Source: ZAX-1 sp046533095 (lineage in GTDB: Bacteria; Bacillota; Clostridia; Lachnospirales; Lachnospiraceae). Taken from it: a DNA stretch of 64,000 nt. Location of the stretch: the NCBI GenBank assembly GCA_046533095.1, contig JAJQRA010000034.1, forward strand, positions 62,001 to 126,000, written 5' to 3'. Numbering within the stretch: the first letter of the stretch is position 1; every line of letters begins with the position of its first letter. The notes below the pieces were generated by a model that searched no databases, was not told the DNA's origin, and saw only the letters and a program-made list of their open reading frames with translations. Position numbers and translations under genes: made by a program. Positions 33,783 to 42,648 of this stretch are shown here, in pieces.

Positions 33783-35834
33783 ATGAAGCGTAAAATAAAA
33801 TTAAAGGGGCAGCTTAGGAACTATATGTATTGGCCACTGTTTATGACGATACTATTGGTTATATCAAATGTTCCCGCCTATTATCTAAATACATATGCGG
33901 GAATCCTGCTTTCTATAACGACAGTGATTTATTTTATCATCGTTCTTCTTGCATATTTATATAACAAGCCTGTGATTTTAAATGAGCTTATAAATTTTGC
34001 CACACAATATGGAACGGTACAGAAAAAATTAATCTATGATTTAGAAATACCCTATGCCTTGTTGGATTTTAAGGGGAAGATTTTATGGAGCAATAAAGCA
34101 TTTTCACAAGCGACAGGCAAAGGAAACGAATACCATAGAAGCGTAACATCTATATTTCCTGATATTACAAGAGAAGTGATAGAAGCAGAGGGAGAGGGAA
34201 TTACGATAAACATCGTTTACGAGAATAGATATTATAGAGCCAGCATGAGCAAGCTGTATTTTGACGCAGTGACGGAAGAAAGCGATGTTCTTGATTTAAG
34301 CGATAATGAGCAGTTTTTGACCGTCTTATATCTATTTGATGAGACTGAATTAAATGAATATATCATCAAAAATCAACAAGAACGAATGCTTGTTTCACTT
34401 ATTTATATTGATAATTATGAAGAGGCCCTGCAAAGTATAGAAGAGGTGAAACGTTCTCTTTTGGTGGCACTTGTAGACCGTAAAGTAAACAATTATTTTA
34501 CGGAACGAGATGGTCTTGTAAAAAAATTGGAAAAAGACAAGTATTTTCTTATATTTAAATATAAATATTTAGAAGAGCTTATGGCCGATAAATTTAATTT
34601 AATTGAAGAAGTGAAAACGATTAAAGTTGGAAATGAAATGGCAGTCACGCTTAGTATCGGGATTGGTGCCGGTGGAGCAAGCTATCAACAAAAGTATGCA
34701 AGTGCCCGCATGGCAATCGATTTGGCGCTTGGGCGGGGTGGCGATCAGGTAGTCATCAAAGAAGGGGAGAAAATTTCTTATTTTGGCGGAAAATCAAAGC
34801 AGCTGGCAAAAGCGACAAGGGTGAAAGCAAGAGTGAAGGCTCATGCACTCCGTGAAATCATTGAAAGTAAAGAAAGCGTTGTTATTATGGGGCATTCCAT
34901 CGGTGATGTGGATTCCTTTGGGGCATCCATCGGCATATATTGTGCTACGAGCGTATTAGGGAAAAGAGCATATATTGTGCTAAATGAAGTGACTTCCTCG
35001 TTGCGTCCGCTAAAGGAATGTTTTACGCCGGAAAAACATTATCCGCCGGATATGTTTATTACAAATGAACGAGCATTAGAACTTGTTGGAAATAATACGG
35101 TGCTTATGGTTGTCGATACAAACAGACCAAATTATACCGAGTGTCCAGAATTATTAAAACGAACAAAGACAATTGTAGTTTTTGATCATCACAGGCAGGG
35201 GAGCGAGGGAATTGAACATGCAGTCCTTTCCTATATTGAAACCTATGCATCTTCTACTTGCGAAATGGTTGCGGAAGTATTGCAGTATTTTTCGGAAAAT
35301 ATACATTTAGAGCCGAATGAGGCAGACTGTATTTATGCCGGTATTTTAATTGACACAACTAATTTTATGTCGCGGACAGGCGTAAGGACATTTGAGGCGG
35401 CGGCTTACTTAAGGGGCTGTGGTGCAGAAGTTACCAGAGTAAGAAAACTTTTAAGGGATGATATGAGTGCTTACAAGGCACGCGCAGAGGCTGTCCGCTA
35501 TGCAGAAGTTTTTCGTGGCTCTTTTGCAATTTCAGTTTGCCCGGGAGATAACGTAGAAAGCCCAACAATAGCCGGTGCACAAGCGGCGAATGAACTGTTG
35601 AATATTGTAGGCATTAAAGCGTCTTTCGTATTTACAAAATATAATGGCAAAATATTTATAAGTTCCCGTTCCATTGATGAAATTAATGTGCAGCTTATTA
35701 TGGAGCGGCTAGGTGGCGGCGGTCATTTAAATGTTGCTGGAGCACAGCTGGTAGACTGTACGATGGAAGAAGCGAAGCAAAAGCTGCAAAAAACCTTAGA
35801 CACGATGATAGAAGAAGGAGACTTGAAAAATTAA
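33783..35834 (+). CDS. gdpP: Cyclic-di-AMP phosphodiesterase GdpP
   Basis: A 683-residue protein with two N-terminal membrane helices (about 15-60), a PAS domain (about 80-160), a degenerate GGDEF domain (about 175-310) and DHH-DHHA1 catalytic domains. His371 in MGHSIGDVDSFG and Asp468-His469-His470 in FDHH carry the manganese site; the C-terminal GGGGHLNVAG motif closes it. It hydrolyses cyclic di-AMP, the essential osmolyte and cell-wall signal of Firmicutes. A longer in-frame start at 33690 has no ribosome site. The order gdpP-rplI-dnaB is conserved with Bacillus. Confidence 0.96.
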   Translation: MKRKIKLKGQLRNYMYWPLFMTILLVISNVPAYYLNTYAGILLSITTVIYFIIVLLAYLYNKPVILNELINFATQYGTVQKKLIYDLEIPYALLDFKGKILWSNKAFSQATGKGNEYHRSVTSIFPDITREVIEAEGEGITINIVYENRYYRASMSKLYFDAVTEESDVLDLSDNEQFLTVLYLFDETELNEYIIKNQQERMLVSLIYIDNYEEALQSIEEVKRSLLVALVDRKVNNYFTERDGLVKKLEKDKYFLIFKYKYLEELMADKFNLIEEVKTIKVGNEMAVTLSIGIGAGGASYQQKYASARMAIDLALGRGGDQVVIKEGEKISYFGGKSKQLAKATRVKARVKAHALREIIESKESVVIMGHSIGDVDSFGASIGIYCATSVLGKRAYIVLNEVTSSLRPLKECFTPEKHYPPDMFITNERALELVGNNTVLMVVDTNRPNYTECPELLKRTKTIVVFDHHRQGSEGIEHAVLSYIETYASSTCEMVAEVLQYFSENIHLEPNEADCIYAGILIDTTNFMSRTGVRTFEAAAYLRGCGAEVTRVRKLLRDDMSAYKARAEAVRYAEVFRGSFAISVCPGDNVESPTIAGAQAANELLNIVGIKASFVFTKYNGKIFISSRSIDEINVQLIMERLGGGGHLNVAGAQLVDCTMEEAKQKLQKTLDTMIEEGDLKN

Positions 35835-35926
35835 TAGGTAGCGGGAAAGGCTGTATAGCCAAGTTGTAAGCTGATGGTGCAGGGGCTACGACGGGCAGTT
35901 GCAATCAAAGAGGAATGAGGTAGGAT

Positions 35927-36373
35927 ATGCAAATAATTTTATTGGAAGATGTAAAATCTGTAGGGAAAAAAGGGCAGGTTGTCAAAGTCAGTGATGGCTA
36001 TGCCAGAAATATGATATTGCCTAAAAATTTAGGTATAGAGGCAACGCCTAAAAATATGAATGATTTAAAATTAAAGCAGAAACATGAAGAAAAAATTGCA
36101 CAGAATAGCTTCGCAGAGGCACAAAAGCTGGCTGAGGAAATAGCCTTAAAACAAATAGAAATAAAAGTGAAAGCGGGGGAGAGTGGCAAAATCTTTGGCA
36201 CTGTATCCTCGAAAGAAATTGCAACAGCAGCCAAAGCCCAACTAAATCTGGAATTGGATAAGAAAAAAATACAGTTGCCGGATGGATTAAAGACGCTGGG
36301 TGAACACGAAGTTTCAATCAAACTTCATTCAAAAGTAGTTGCACAGCTAAAAGTTAAAGTAATAGAAAAATAA
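35927..36373 (+). CDS. rplI: Ribosomal protein L9
   Basis: A 148-residue 50S protein. The N-terminal domain MQIILLEDVKSVGKKGQVVKV with GYARNMILPKN is unmistakable; a long central helix joins it to the C-terminal domain (GKIFGTVSSKEIA). GAGGT precedes the ATG. Confidence 0.98.
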   Translation: MQIILLEDVKSVGKKGQVVKVSDGYARNMILPKNLGIEATPKNMNDLKLKQKHEEKIAQNSFAEAQKLAEEIALKQIEIKVKAGESGKIFGTVSSKEIATAAKAQLNLELDKKKIQLPDGLKTLGEHEVSIKLHSKVVAQLKVKVIEK

Positions 36374-36431
36374 GAAAAGGAGACACCATGCCCTCTAAGC
36401 TTACATAGACCGCGCTAAGAGGGAGCAAGTG

Positions 36432-36483
36432 TGCTTTTATGCTAGGCGGTCAAAAATCAATATCTTGCCAAGTGTAAAAAGCA
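36432..36483 (+). repeat. Hairpin box directly before dnaB
   Basis: TGCTTTT (36432-36438) pairs with AAAAGCA (36477-36483), and the inner part GGC/GCC (36445-36447, 36467-36469) is flanked by CT and AG. The same core, CTAGGC then TTGCCAAGTGT, occurs twice before atpD. The helix ends where the dnaB ribosome site AAGGAGG begins. Confidence 0.7.
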
Positions 36484-36494
36484 AGGAGGTTTTC

Positions 36495-37826
36495 ATGGAG
36501 GAAGCTCTCATAAAACGAATTCTGCCTCATAGTTTAGAGGCGGAGCAGTCAGTTATCGGCTGTATGATTATGGATGAATCAGCCATTGTAATTGCTTGCG
36601 AAGTGGTTAATGTAGATGATTTTTACCATCAGCAATATGCAGTTCTGTTTGAATCTATGGTGGAATTGTATAATGGTGGAAATCCGGTAGATTTAATTAC
36701 ATTGCAAAACAGGCTCAAAGAAAAAGACGTGCCACCGCAGATTAGCAGTCTGGAATTTGTCGGGGAATTGCTTGCAGCTGTTCCAACATCTGCAAATGTA
36801 AGATCTTACGCGAAGATTGTGCAGGAAAAAGCGGTTTTGCGACGCTTGATAAAAGTGACGAATACGATTGCGGATACGTGCTATCTTGGGAAAGAAAGTG
36901 TAGACGATATACTGGCTGACACAGAGAAACAAATATTTGGGCTGTTGCAAAATAAGGGTTTGGAAGATTTTATCCCAATAAAGCAGCTTGTTTTATCTGC
37001 TCTTGAAAAAATAGAACAGGCATCTAAGACCAGAGGAAATGTGACGGGCGTCGCAACCGGCTTTGCAGATTTAGATTACAAGTTATCCGGACTGCAAAAT
37101 TCCGACTTGATTTTGATTGCAGCAAGGCCGTCTATGGGGAAAACAGCGTTGGCACTTAATATTGCCCAATATGTAGCATTTCACAGTGATTTGTGTACGG
37201 CAGTGTTCAGTCTGGAAATGTCAAAGGAACAGTTGGTGAATCGGCTGTTTTCCTTAGAAGCTAGGGTGGAAGCGCAACTCTTACGTTCCGGGAATTTGGC
37301 GGATTCTGATTGGGAAAAATTAATTGAAGGAGCCGGTACAATTGGAAAATCACACCTAATCATTGATGACACACCTGGTATTTCTGTACAAAAATTAAGG
37401 TCAAAATGTAGGAAGTATAAATTAGAACATGATTTAAAATTGATTGTAATTGATTATTTACAGCTTATGTCTGGCTCTGGTAAATCGGATTCCAGACAGC
37501 AGGAGATTTCGGATATCTCCCGTTCCTTAAAAGAGCTTGCTAGGGAGCTTAGCGTGCCGGTGATTGCCTTGTCGCAGTTAAGCCGTCAAGTAGAACAGCG
37601 CCCGGATCATCGTCCAATGCTCTCAGACTTGCGAGAATCCGGAGCGATTGAGCAAGATGCCGATGTTGTAATGTTTATCTATCGTGACGATTATTACAAT
37701 AAGGACACGCAAGATAAAAATATTGCAGAGATTATTATTGCCAAGCAAAGGAATGGTCCTATTGGAACAGTAAACCTAGTCTGGCTGCCACAGTTCACCA
37801 AATTTGCCAATTTAGAAAAAAATTAA
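36495..37826 (+). CDS. dnaB: Replicative DNA helicase DnaB
   Basis: A 443-residue hexameric helicase (DnaC in Bacillus nomenclature). The N-terminal domain LPHSLEAEQSVIGCMI, Walker A ARPSMGKTAL (Lys216), the H1a stretch CTAVFSLEMSKEQL, Walker B LIVIDYLQLM and the arginine finger region near SGAIEQDADVVMFIYRDDYY are all present. The ATG at 36495 has AAGGAGG ahead; an in-frame start 66 bases upstream lies inside the hairpin box. Confidence 0.97.
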   Translation: MEEALIKRILPHSLEAEQSVIGCMIMDESAIVIACEVVNVDDFYHQQYAVLFESMVELYNGGNPVDLITLQNRLKEKDVPPQISSLEFVGELLAAVPTSANVRSYAKIVQEKAVLRRLIKVTNTIADTCYLGKESVDDILADTEKQIFGLLQNKGLEDFIPIKQLVLSALEKIEQASKTRGNVTGVATGFADLDYKLSGLQNSDLILIAARPSMGKTALALNIAQYVAFHSDLCTAVFSLEMSKEQLVNRLFSLEARVEAQLLRSGNLADSDWEKLIEGAGTIGKSHLIIDDTPGISVQKLRSKCRKYKLEHDLKLIVIDYLQLMSGSGKSDSRQQEISDISRSLKELARELSVPVIALSQLSRQVEQRPDHRPMLSDLRESGAIEQDADVVMFIYRDDYYNKDTQDKNIAEIIIAKQRNGPIGTVNLVWLPQFTKFANLEKN

Positions 37827-37897
37827 TAATTAAAACAATGTATTGAGATGTTATACAATAAATGAAATGCAGAATAGCAGGACTGCTGTCGATGAAC

Positions 37898-37936
37898 ACA
37901 GATACCTTCCGATAGGGGGAGATATCTGTTTTTTTA
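37898..37936 (+). terminator. Terminator after dnaB
   Basis: ACAGATA (37898-37904) pairs with TATCTGT (37923-37929), extended by an imperfect purine/pyrimidine pairing, then a run of seven to eight T. Confidence 0.8.
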
Positions 37937-37962
37937 TGTCGTTATTTCACGATGAAAAAAGA

Positions 37963-37990
37963 TTGTATCAAATTCCCATCATGGTATAAT
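37963..37990 (+). promoter_or_regulatory. Promoter of the MerR-type gene
   Basis: TTGTAT (37963-37968) and TATAAT (37985-37990) are 16 bp apart. A perfect palindrome, CATAACAT-AC-ATGTTATG (38050-38067), follows about 60 bases downstream and could be a binding site or leader hairpin. Confidence 0.65.
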
Positions 37991-38102
37991 TAATTGTAGC
38001 TATTCAATACCCGCTAATGAGAGGGGGTGAGTAGCAAAATCAAGAGAATCATAACATACATGTTATGAGGCCAAACTAGAAAGTATGCAAGGAGGTAGAG
38101 AA

Positions 38103-38801
38103 GTGGGGAATAATATGCGCTACATGATTTCAGATGCGGCTAATATAGTCAAGGTTGAATCACATGTACTAAGATATTGGGAAGACGAATTAGAATTGGA
38201 TATCCCAAGGAATGAAATGGGACATCGTTATTATACAGAAGAGAATATAAAGCAATTTCAGCAGATAAAGGCTTGGAAAGAGCAAGGCTACCAACTAAAG
38301 GCAATCCGTATGCTAGTACATAGTGAAAAAATGCAGACGGCAGATAGAACAGAAACAGAATATAGACAGAGCACTGATGATAAGGAACAAAAGTTCATGA
38401 AAGCAGAAAGGGGAGATGCTATGGCACAAAAACAGGCAACAAATACGGGACTTATTGCTAGTAGTGGGAAAAAACAGAGTGAAACGGTCAAAAATTCCGC
38501 TTCAAACACGATTAAGTTGGAACAATTTCAATCTATGATGGCAAATATCGTAAAAGCTGCAATTGAAGAGAACAATTTGGCTCTAAGTAGAGATGTAGGT
38601 GATCATGTAGGGGAAAAAGTCTTAAAGGAAATGAATTATCTCATGCGGGAACAAGACGAGGTAGATGAAGAACGCTTCCGTAAACTTGATGCAGCAATCA
38701 GGACATATAGGAAAGGGAAGAAAGTAAAAGAAGAGAAAGAAGAAAAGAGTGGTAGATTCTTTCATAAAAATAAAAAATTAAATCCAAATTTAAATATTTG
38801 A
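38103..38801 (+). CDS. MerR-type helix-turn-helix protein with coiled-coil tail
   Basis: About 232 residues from a GTG with AAGGAGGT at ideal spacing; an ATG 12 bases later is the alternative. Residues 1-70 are a MerR winged helix (MISDAANIVKVESHVLRYWE, then HRYYTEENIKQFQQI). A low-complexity middle follows, then a charged helical tail (REQDEVDEERFRKLDAAI and a Lys-rich end). The architecture is like RacA-type chromosome-anchoring proteins as well as ordinary MerR regulators. No effector-binding domain or metal-binding cysteines are evident. Confidence 0.8.
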   Translation: MGNNMRYMISDAANIVKVESHVLRYWEDELELDIPRNEMGHRYYTEENIKQFQQIKAWKEQGYQLKAIRMLVHSEKMQTADRTETEYRQSTDDKEQKFMKAERGDAMAQKQATNTGLIASSGKKQSETVKNSASNTIKLEQFQSMMANIVKAAIEENNLALSRDVGDHVGEKVLKEMNYLMREQDEVDEERFRKLDAAIRTYRKGKKVKEEKEEKSGRFFHKNKKLNPNLNI

Positions 38802-38932
38802 TAATTTTAAATTAAAAATAATATTTTTAGGATAAAAAAATTCCGCTTTACTCTTTTATAAGAGGATAAATTTTCAATCAAACAAAAATTTAAATGGACT
38901 GCATTAGCAAAAAGATGTTTGCTAGGTGGCAT

Positions 38933-38968
38933 ATAAAAAGGGTACAGCAAAAGCCACACCCTTTTTAT
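38933..38968. terminator. Terminator of the ferredoxin gene
   Basis: ATAAAAAGGGT (38933-38943) pairs perfectly with ACCCTTTTTAT (38958-38968). The A/T arms provide U-runs in both directions, so it can serve the ferredoxin transcript (minus) and the MerR gene (plus). Confidence 0.85.
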
Positions 38969-39025
38969 ATTACCATAGATATCAGTCCTATGTTCTCACC
39001 GCATTTGCCAAATAATGAAATATCA

Positions 39026-39196
39026 TTATTCGGGATTAATTGCTCCAGTTGGACAAGCCCCTGCACAGCTACCGCAGTCAACGCAGTCATTTGCATTGAT
39101 TTCGTACTGTCCATCGCCGGCTGCAATAGCGCCTACTGGACATTCGCCTTCGCATGTACCGCAGTTCACACAAGCATCAGAAATTACGTATGCCAT
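39026..39196 (-). CDS. 2[4Fe-4S] ferredoxin
   Basis: A 56-residue clostridial ferredoxin, starting MAYVISDACVNCG. Two cluster motifs are complete: CVNCGTCEGECP and CVDCGSCAGACP, each followed by GAI. It is a soluble low-potential electron carrier for enzymes such as pyruvate-ferredoxin oxidoreductase and hydrogenase. GGAGGT lies seven bases before the ATG. The gene stands alone with a terminator downstream. Confidence 0.97.
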   Translation of the reverse strand: MAYVISDACVNCGTCEGECPVGAIAAGDGQYEINANDCVDCGSCAGACPTGAINPE

Positions 39197-39605
39197 ATCT
39201 CTTTACCTCCTTTATTTGAAATACTGCTAGGTAGATATCAAACTACCTATATAGCTCTTTTTATTCTAATACAAATTAGCATGGAATACAAGTAGATTTT
39301 ATATTAGTTTTGCTATATATAGAATAGAACAGATAGAAAAATAATAGCAACTGTTCTATACTTCGTAGGATAATAGAAAAAAAGGCGGAAAGTAAATAAT
39401 CGTATTTTGATTGACATCTTGTGTGCATAGCAAATTTATGAAAATATGATTAAAAATGGAAAATTCGTTGCATAATAGGTAAAATAGTATTATAATATGG
39501 AACATGATTGAAGTGACATAAGGTAAATAATCGGATCTTTTGTTGCGATAGGAAGTTGCTCTAATCATGGAACATGCAAGATGACAATAAAAGGAGGATT
39601 TTAAA
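39197..39605. other. Divergent promoter region of the ferredoxin and DUF1858 genes
   Basis: A/T-rich, no gene seen. It must hold both promoters. AAAGGAGG lies at the right end, before the DUF1858 start. Confidence 0.4.
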
Positions 39606-39806
39606 ATGGCACAGATAACAAAAGACACAATGATTGGCGAAGTTCTTAATATTGATGAAAACATTGCTCCAATTCTTTTAGAAATTGGAATGCATTGCCT
39701 TGGATGCCCTTCATCTCAGATGGAAACAATTGGAGAGGCAGCTATGGTGCATGGACTAGAACCAGATGCATTAGTAAATAAAATTAATGATGCACTAGCG
39801 AGCTAA
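39606..39806 (+). CDS. DUF1858 domain protein
   Basis: A 66-residue protein consisting only of a DUF1858 domain, a small helical module often fused or adjacent to redox enzymes. The pattern ITKDTMIGEVLNIDENIAPIL followed by GMHCLGCPSSQMETIGEAA is typical, with the CxxC (CLGC) pair that may be redox active or bind metal. AAGGAGG precedes the ATG. Its last codons have been duplicated downstream. Confidence 0.88.
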   Translation: MAQITKDTMIGEVLNIDENIAPILLEIGMHCLGCPSSQMETIGEAAMVHGLEPDALVNKINDALAS

Positions 39807-39893
39807 TAAATTGGCAGATAGATAAAAGCAATCGTGCAAGCAATGTTTCATGCGACTACATTGCGCTAGCGAGCGAATAACCTGCGAATAAAT
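39791..39893. repeat. Duplicated 3' end of the DUF1858 gene
   Basis: CTAGCGAGCTAATAAA (from 39795) recurs as CTAGCGAGCGAATAAC (from 39866), 71 bp later, followed in both by an A/T-rich stretch ending in ATAAAAG. The second copy still reads ALAS in one frame but runs one codon further, to a TAA. Confidence 0.75.
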
Positions 39894-39945
39894 AAAAGGG
39901 CTATTGCAAAAGTGAGTTCATACTTAAAGCAATAGTCCTTTTAAA
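39894..39945. terminator. Shared terminator between the DUF1858 gene and mecA
   Basis: AAAAGGGCTATTGC (39894-39907) pairs with GCAATAGTCCTTTT (39929-39942). It separates two convergent genes and provides U-runs on both strands. The CTATTGCAAAA core resembles three other terminators in the window. Confidence 0.88.
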
Positions 39946-39953
39946 AAACAATG

Positions 39954-40763
39954 TTATAAATTAGAAAGTGTTTGTAACGCATTGTCTTTAATGACAGTTT
40001 GATAGTGCTCGTCAAAGAAAGCATGAACAGATGAAGAATACTTTTCCTGATGTGCATACTCAGACAAAATATTACATACTTTATTAAACTCTTCCGGCGT
40101 GTGGTGGCTCTTGCTAATCACCAGATAATATTTTCTGTTGATTATGTTTTTATACAATACATTGCAACCGTTATAAAACCCTTTTAGTACAAGTGCGAGC
40201 CGATTGACTTCATCAAGCCGATTGAAAACAAATAGTTTTGTAATATCTACAACGAGGGAAGAAAAATCTGCCTTTTTGGCTTTCGCTTCTTTGCTAATAG
40301 CTTTTTCTAGTGGGACAAATTCAGTTTCATTTTTCAAACGATGTTCTACTTTCTTGCGTTCATCCTGTATTTTCTTAAATAGATCCAAGATATCGTCAGC
40401 ACCGGCTGATTCATAGTTGCTTTCCTCGTCGGTGTATTTAGAGGAACCGAAAGGAATGGTATCCTCTTCGGACAATCCTTGGGAAAACTGTGAAAATCTA
40501 GTATCTAGTTCCTCCGGATATTCTACCTTTGTTACAATTAAGATGATAGTATCGCCCGATAATGGAATTGCTTCAATCATTAATGGGATATCCTCTGCTT
40601 CAAAGCCACATTCATAGGAGACCTGTTGCATCATATCACGAAACAGCGATTTGGCTTTTTCAGTTCCATATGCCAATTCACTTAATTTGATTTGACGATC
40701 CGCTAAATCTTCCCGTGTCAAAGTGCAACGTATTTGGTTATCGTTTATTTTTTCAATTTTCAT
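39954..40763 (-). CDS. mecA: Adaptor protein MecA
   Basis: A 269-residue adaptor that delivers substrates to ClpC/ClpP. The N-terminal substrate-binding domain starts MKIEKINDNQIRCTLTREDL, a variable acidic linker lies at about 85-140, and the C-terminal ClpC-binding domain contains LFVFNRLDEVNRLA and YSSSVHAFFDEHYQTVI. The length is near that of clostridial homologues. AAGGAAG precedes the ATG. Confidence 0.94.
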   Translation of the reverse strand: MKIEKINDNQIRCTLTREDLADRQIKLSELAYGTEKAKSLFRDMMQQVSYECGFEAEDIPLMIEAIPLSGDTIILIVTKVEYPEELDTRFSQFSQGLSEEDTIPFGSSKYTDEESNYESAGADDILDLFKKIQDERKKVEHRLKNETEFVPLEKAISKEAKAKKADFSSLVVDITKLFVFNRLDEVNRLALVLKGFYNGCNVLYKNIINRKYYLVISKSHHTPEEFNKVCNILSEYAHQEKYSSSVHAFFDEHYQTVIKDNALQTLSNL

Positions 40764-41103
40764 ATGATCACTTCCTTTTTCAAGGTATACAATATGCTAG
40801 AACTTACAATATATTAGAACTTACAATATGATTAGAAATTAAAATACACTAGGAATTGGCCTATATGCTTTGAGTACACAAAGTATATACAATATATTAT
40901 GTTTAGTCAAGCAATTGCCACATATATTTTATTATACTTTTATTATATATTATAAATTCTTTATTAACAATATAAAAAAACAAAAAAGTTGTTGATTATA
41001 TAGTAAATGTATGATATAAAAGTGATAGAGGTGCTTAAAAATATCTGCCCTCTAAACAGGGTAGGTGTTCTGATGATGGATCTAGCTAGAAAGGAGCGGC
41101 AGT
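40764..41103. other. Divergent region between mecA and the protein kinase gene
   Basis: About 340 bases, very A/T rich. It includes the 17-bp tandem repeats at 40791-40841 and a small hairpin, CTGCCC/GGGTAG (41045-41065). AAGGAG at 41091-41096 is the only ribosome site before the kinase. Confidence 0.45.
40791..40841. repeat. 17-bp tandem repeats upstream of mecA
   Basis: Three adjacent units of 17 bp begin AATATGCTAGAACTTAC, AATATATTAGAACTTAC and a diverged third. They lie in the mecA leader or promoter. Confidence 0.8.
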
Positions 41104-41118
41104 ATAAATGATACCATC

Positions 41119-42519
41119 TTGTTCCAAAAGTATCGCGTTTTGTCATTGCTAGGCAGCGGGGGCAGTAGTAGCGTATATCTTGCGGAACACATAAAATTAA
41201 AGGCTTATCGAGCAATTAAGTGCATTTTGAAGGCATCATCTCGTCAGTTTTCACACTTAATGAAAGAAAGTTTTATAAAAGAAGACCCTATAAAAGAAAG
41301 CTTTATAGAAACAAAGCTTAAAGAAGCAAATCTTCTAAAAAATCTTAGACATTCTGGTATTCCTATTATTTATGACATAGAAGAAGATGAATCAATGTTT
41401 TACATCATCGAGGAATACATTCAAGGAGAATCGTTACATGCATTCATGCAACATCACGGTAATATTTCCCAAAACCTTGCAATATCCTTTGGTATACAGC
41501 TATGTGAAATTTTAGTATATTTACATGGACAGGCACCAAAACCAATTTTGTATCTGGATTTAAAGCCAGAGCATATTATATTATGTGGAAATCAGATAAA
41601 ATTAGTCGATTTTGGAATTGCTACCTCTGTTTTAGACACAGGTAATATATGCCATTCTTGGGGAACGAAAGGTTTTGCGGCACCGGAACAATACCATGGT
41701 CAAAACTGTAATATGCAGACAGATATTTATGGCATTGGCGTCGTTTTATATTTTATGCTGACTAATCGTGTTTTAACGACCTTTTCCGGAAAATCTTTAC
41801 CACCATCACAATTTCCGAACTATTGTTCAAAAAAATTCAAACATATTATTCAAAAAGCAGCAGCACCACGAAGGGAGAAAAGATTCCAAACAGTGGCATC
41901 ATTAAAAGAAAAACTGCAGCAAGAACTAGAAGATCAAAATGTTGGCAATTCGTCAAAGCATCTCTTAAAGAAAATCATCGTAGCAGGCAGTCAGAAAGGA
42001 ATTGGAGCGACTCATTTTGCCATATCCCTTGTATGCTATCTAAACCGTAAAGGAAATACCGCTATTTACGAAGAAAAAAATAATGATCAAATATTGCAGG
42101 AATTCATGCAGTATAATAACGGCTTCTGTGAAACAGAGGGTATGATCCAATATGGAACTTTTAAATTAATTCCCAATTATGGTTCAGGAGTTACGAAAAA
42201 TATACCACGTAGCATATCACAAGAATGTATTTTTGTGCAGGATTATGGAAATCACTTTTCTGAAGTCGTGGAAAGCGAATCTACAGATTTAGTATGCCTA
42301 GTCGTTGGTGGACAATACTGGGAAATAAAGCAAGTGCTAAAAGCATACGAAAAACTGCGTTATGAAAACAATCTAAAAATTATATGTAATTATAATAATA
42401 AGAAAATGGCGAGAGATTATGCGAAATTATTTCAAAGGCAGGTATTTTGCTATCCTTTGGACTTGGATATATATCAAGTATCAAAGGAGAAAGAGCGTTT
42501 GTTTGAAAAGCTGTTGTAG
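41119..42519 (+). CDS. Ser/Thr protein kinase fused to a degenerate ParA/MinD-like domain
   Basis: About 466 residues. Residues 1-270 are a Hanks-type kinase: glycine loop LLGSGGSSSVYLAE, Lys34 (AIK), catalytic Asp147 in YLDLKPEHIIL (Tyr in place of the His of HRD), Asp164 of DFG, and AAPEQY. Residues about 284-466 resemble a MinD/ParA P-loop domain (KKIIVAGSQKGIGATHFAISL) whose Walker lysine is replaced (GIGATH for GVGKTT). There is no membrane helix and no PASTA repeat. The start is a problem: the ribosome site AAGGAG at 41091 suits an ATA at 41104 or an out-of-frame ATG at 41108, while the in-frame TTG at 41119 is too far. A one-base indel here, or an unusual start codon, is possible. Confidence 0.85.
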   Translation: MFQKYRVLSLLGSGGSSSVYLAEHIKLKAYRAIKCILKASSRQFSHLMKESFIKEDPIKESFIETKLKEANLLKNLRHSGIPIIYDIEEDESMFYIIEEYIQGESLHAFMQHHGNISQNLAISFGIQLCEILVYLHGQAPKPILYLDLKPEHIILCGNQIKLVDFGIATSVLDTGNICHSWGTKGFAAPEQYHGQNCNMQTDIYGIGVVLYFMLTNRVLTTFSGKSLPPSQFPNYCSKKFKHIIQKAAAPRREKRFQTVASLKEKLQQELEDQNVGNSSKHLLKKIIVAGSQKGIGATHFAISLVCYLNRKGNTAIYEEKNNDQILQEFMQYNNGFCETEGMIQYGTFKLIPNYGSGVTKNIPRSISQECIFVQDYGNHFSEVVESESTDLVCLVVGGQYWEIKQVLKAYEKLRYENNLKIICNYNNKKMARDYAKLFQRQVFCYPLDLDIYQVSKEKERLFEKLL

Positions 42520-42545
42520 GCTATCTATTTGAAAAACTGTTATAA
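42497..42545. repeat. Duplicated 3' end of the kinase gene
   Basis: The last codons, encoding LFEKLL and stop, are repeated 26 bp downstream. The copies differ only at synonymous positions (GAAAAGCTGTTGTAG against GAAAAACTGTTATAA). Confidence 0.75.
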
Positions 42546-42648
42546 GCAAGTATATCTTTAACTGCGATAGTAGAAAGGGGTCAAAAAAACGATTTGTGCA
42601 AGAAGTATTTGTAAAAAAGGTATTTGTACAAAAGGAATAAAAGGAACA

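Noticed and set aside
38050..38067. Operator of the MerR-type protein
   Set aside because: The palindrome is perfect but lies well downstream of the predicted transcription start rather than between -35 and -10, so I mention it only with the promoter.
39015..39230. A plus-strand frame rich in Pro and Ser
   Set aside because: It is the antisense of the ferredoxin gene, whose cysteine motifs are on the minus strand.
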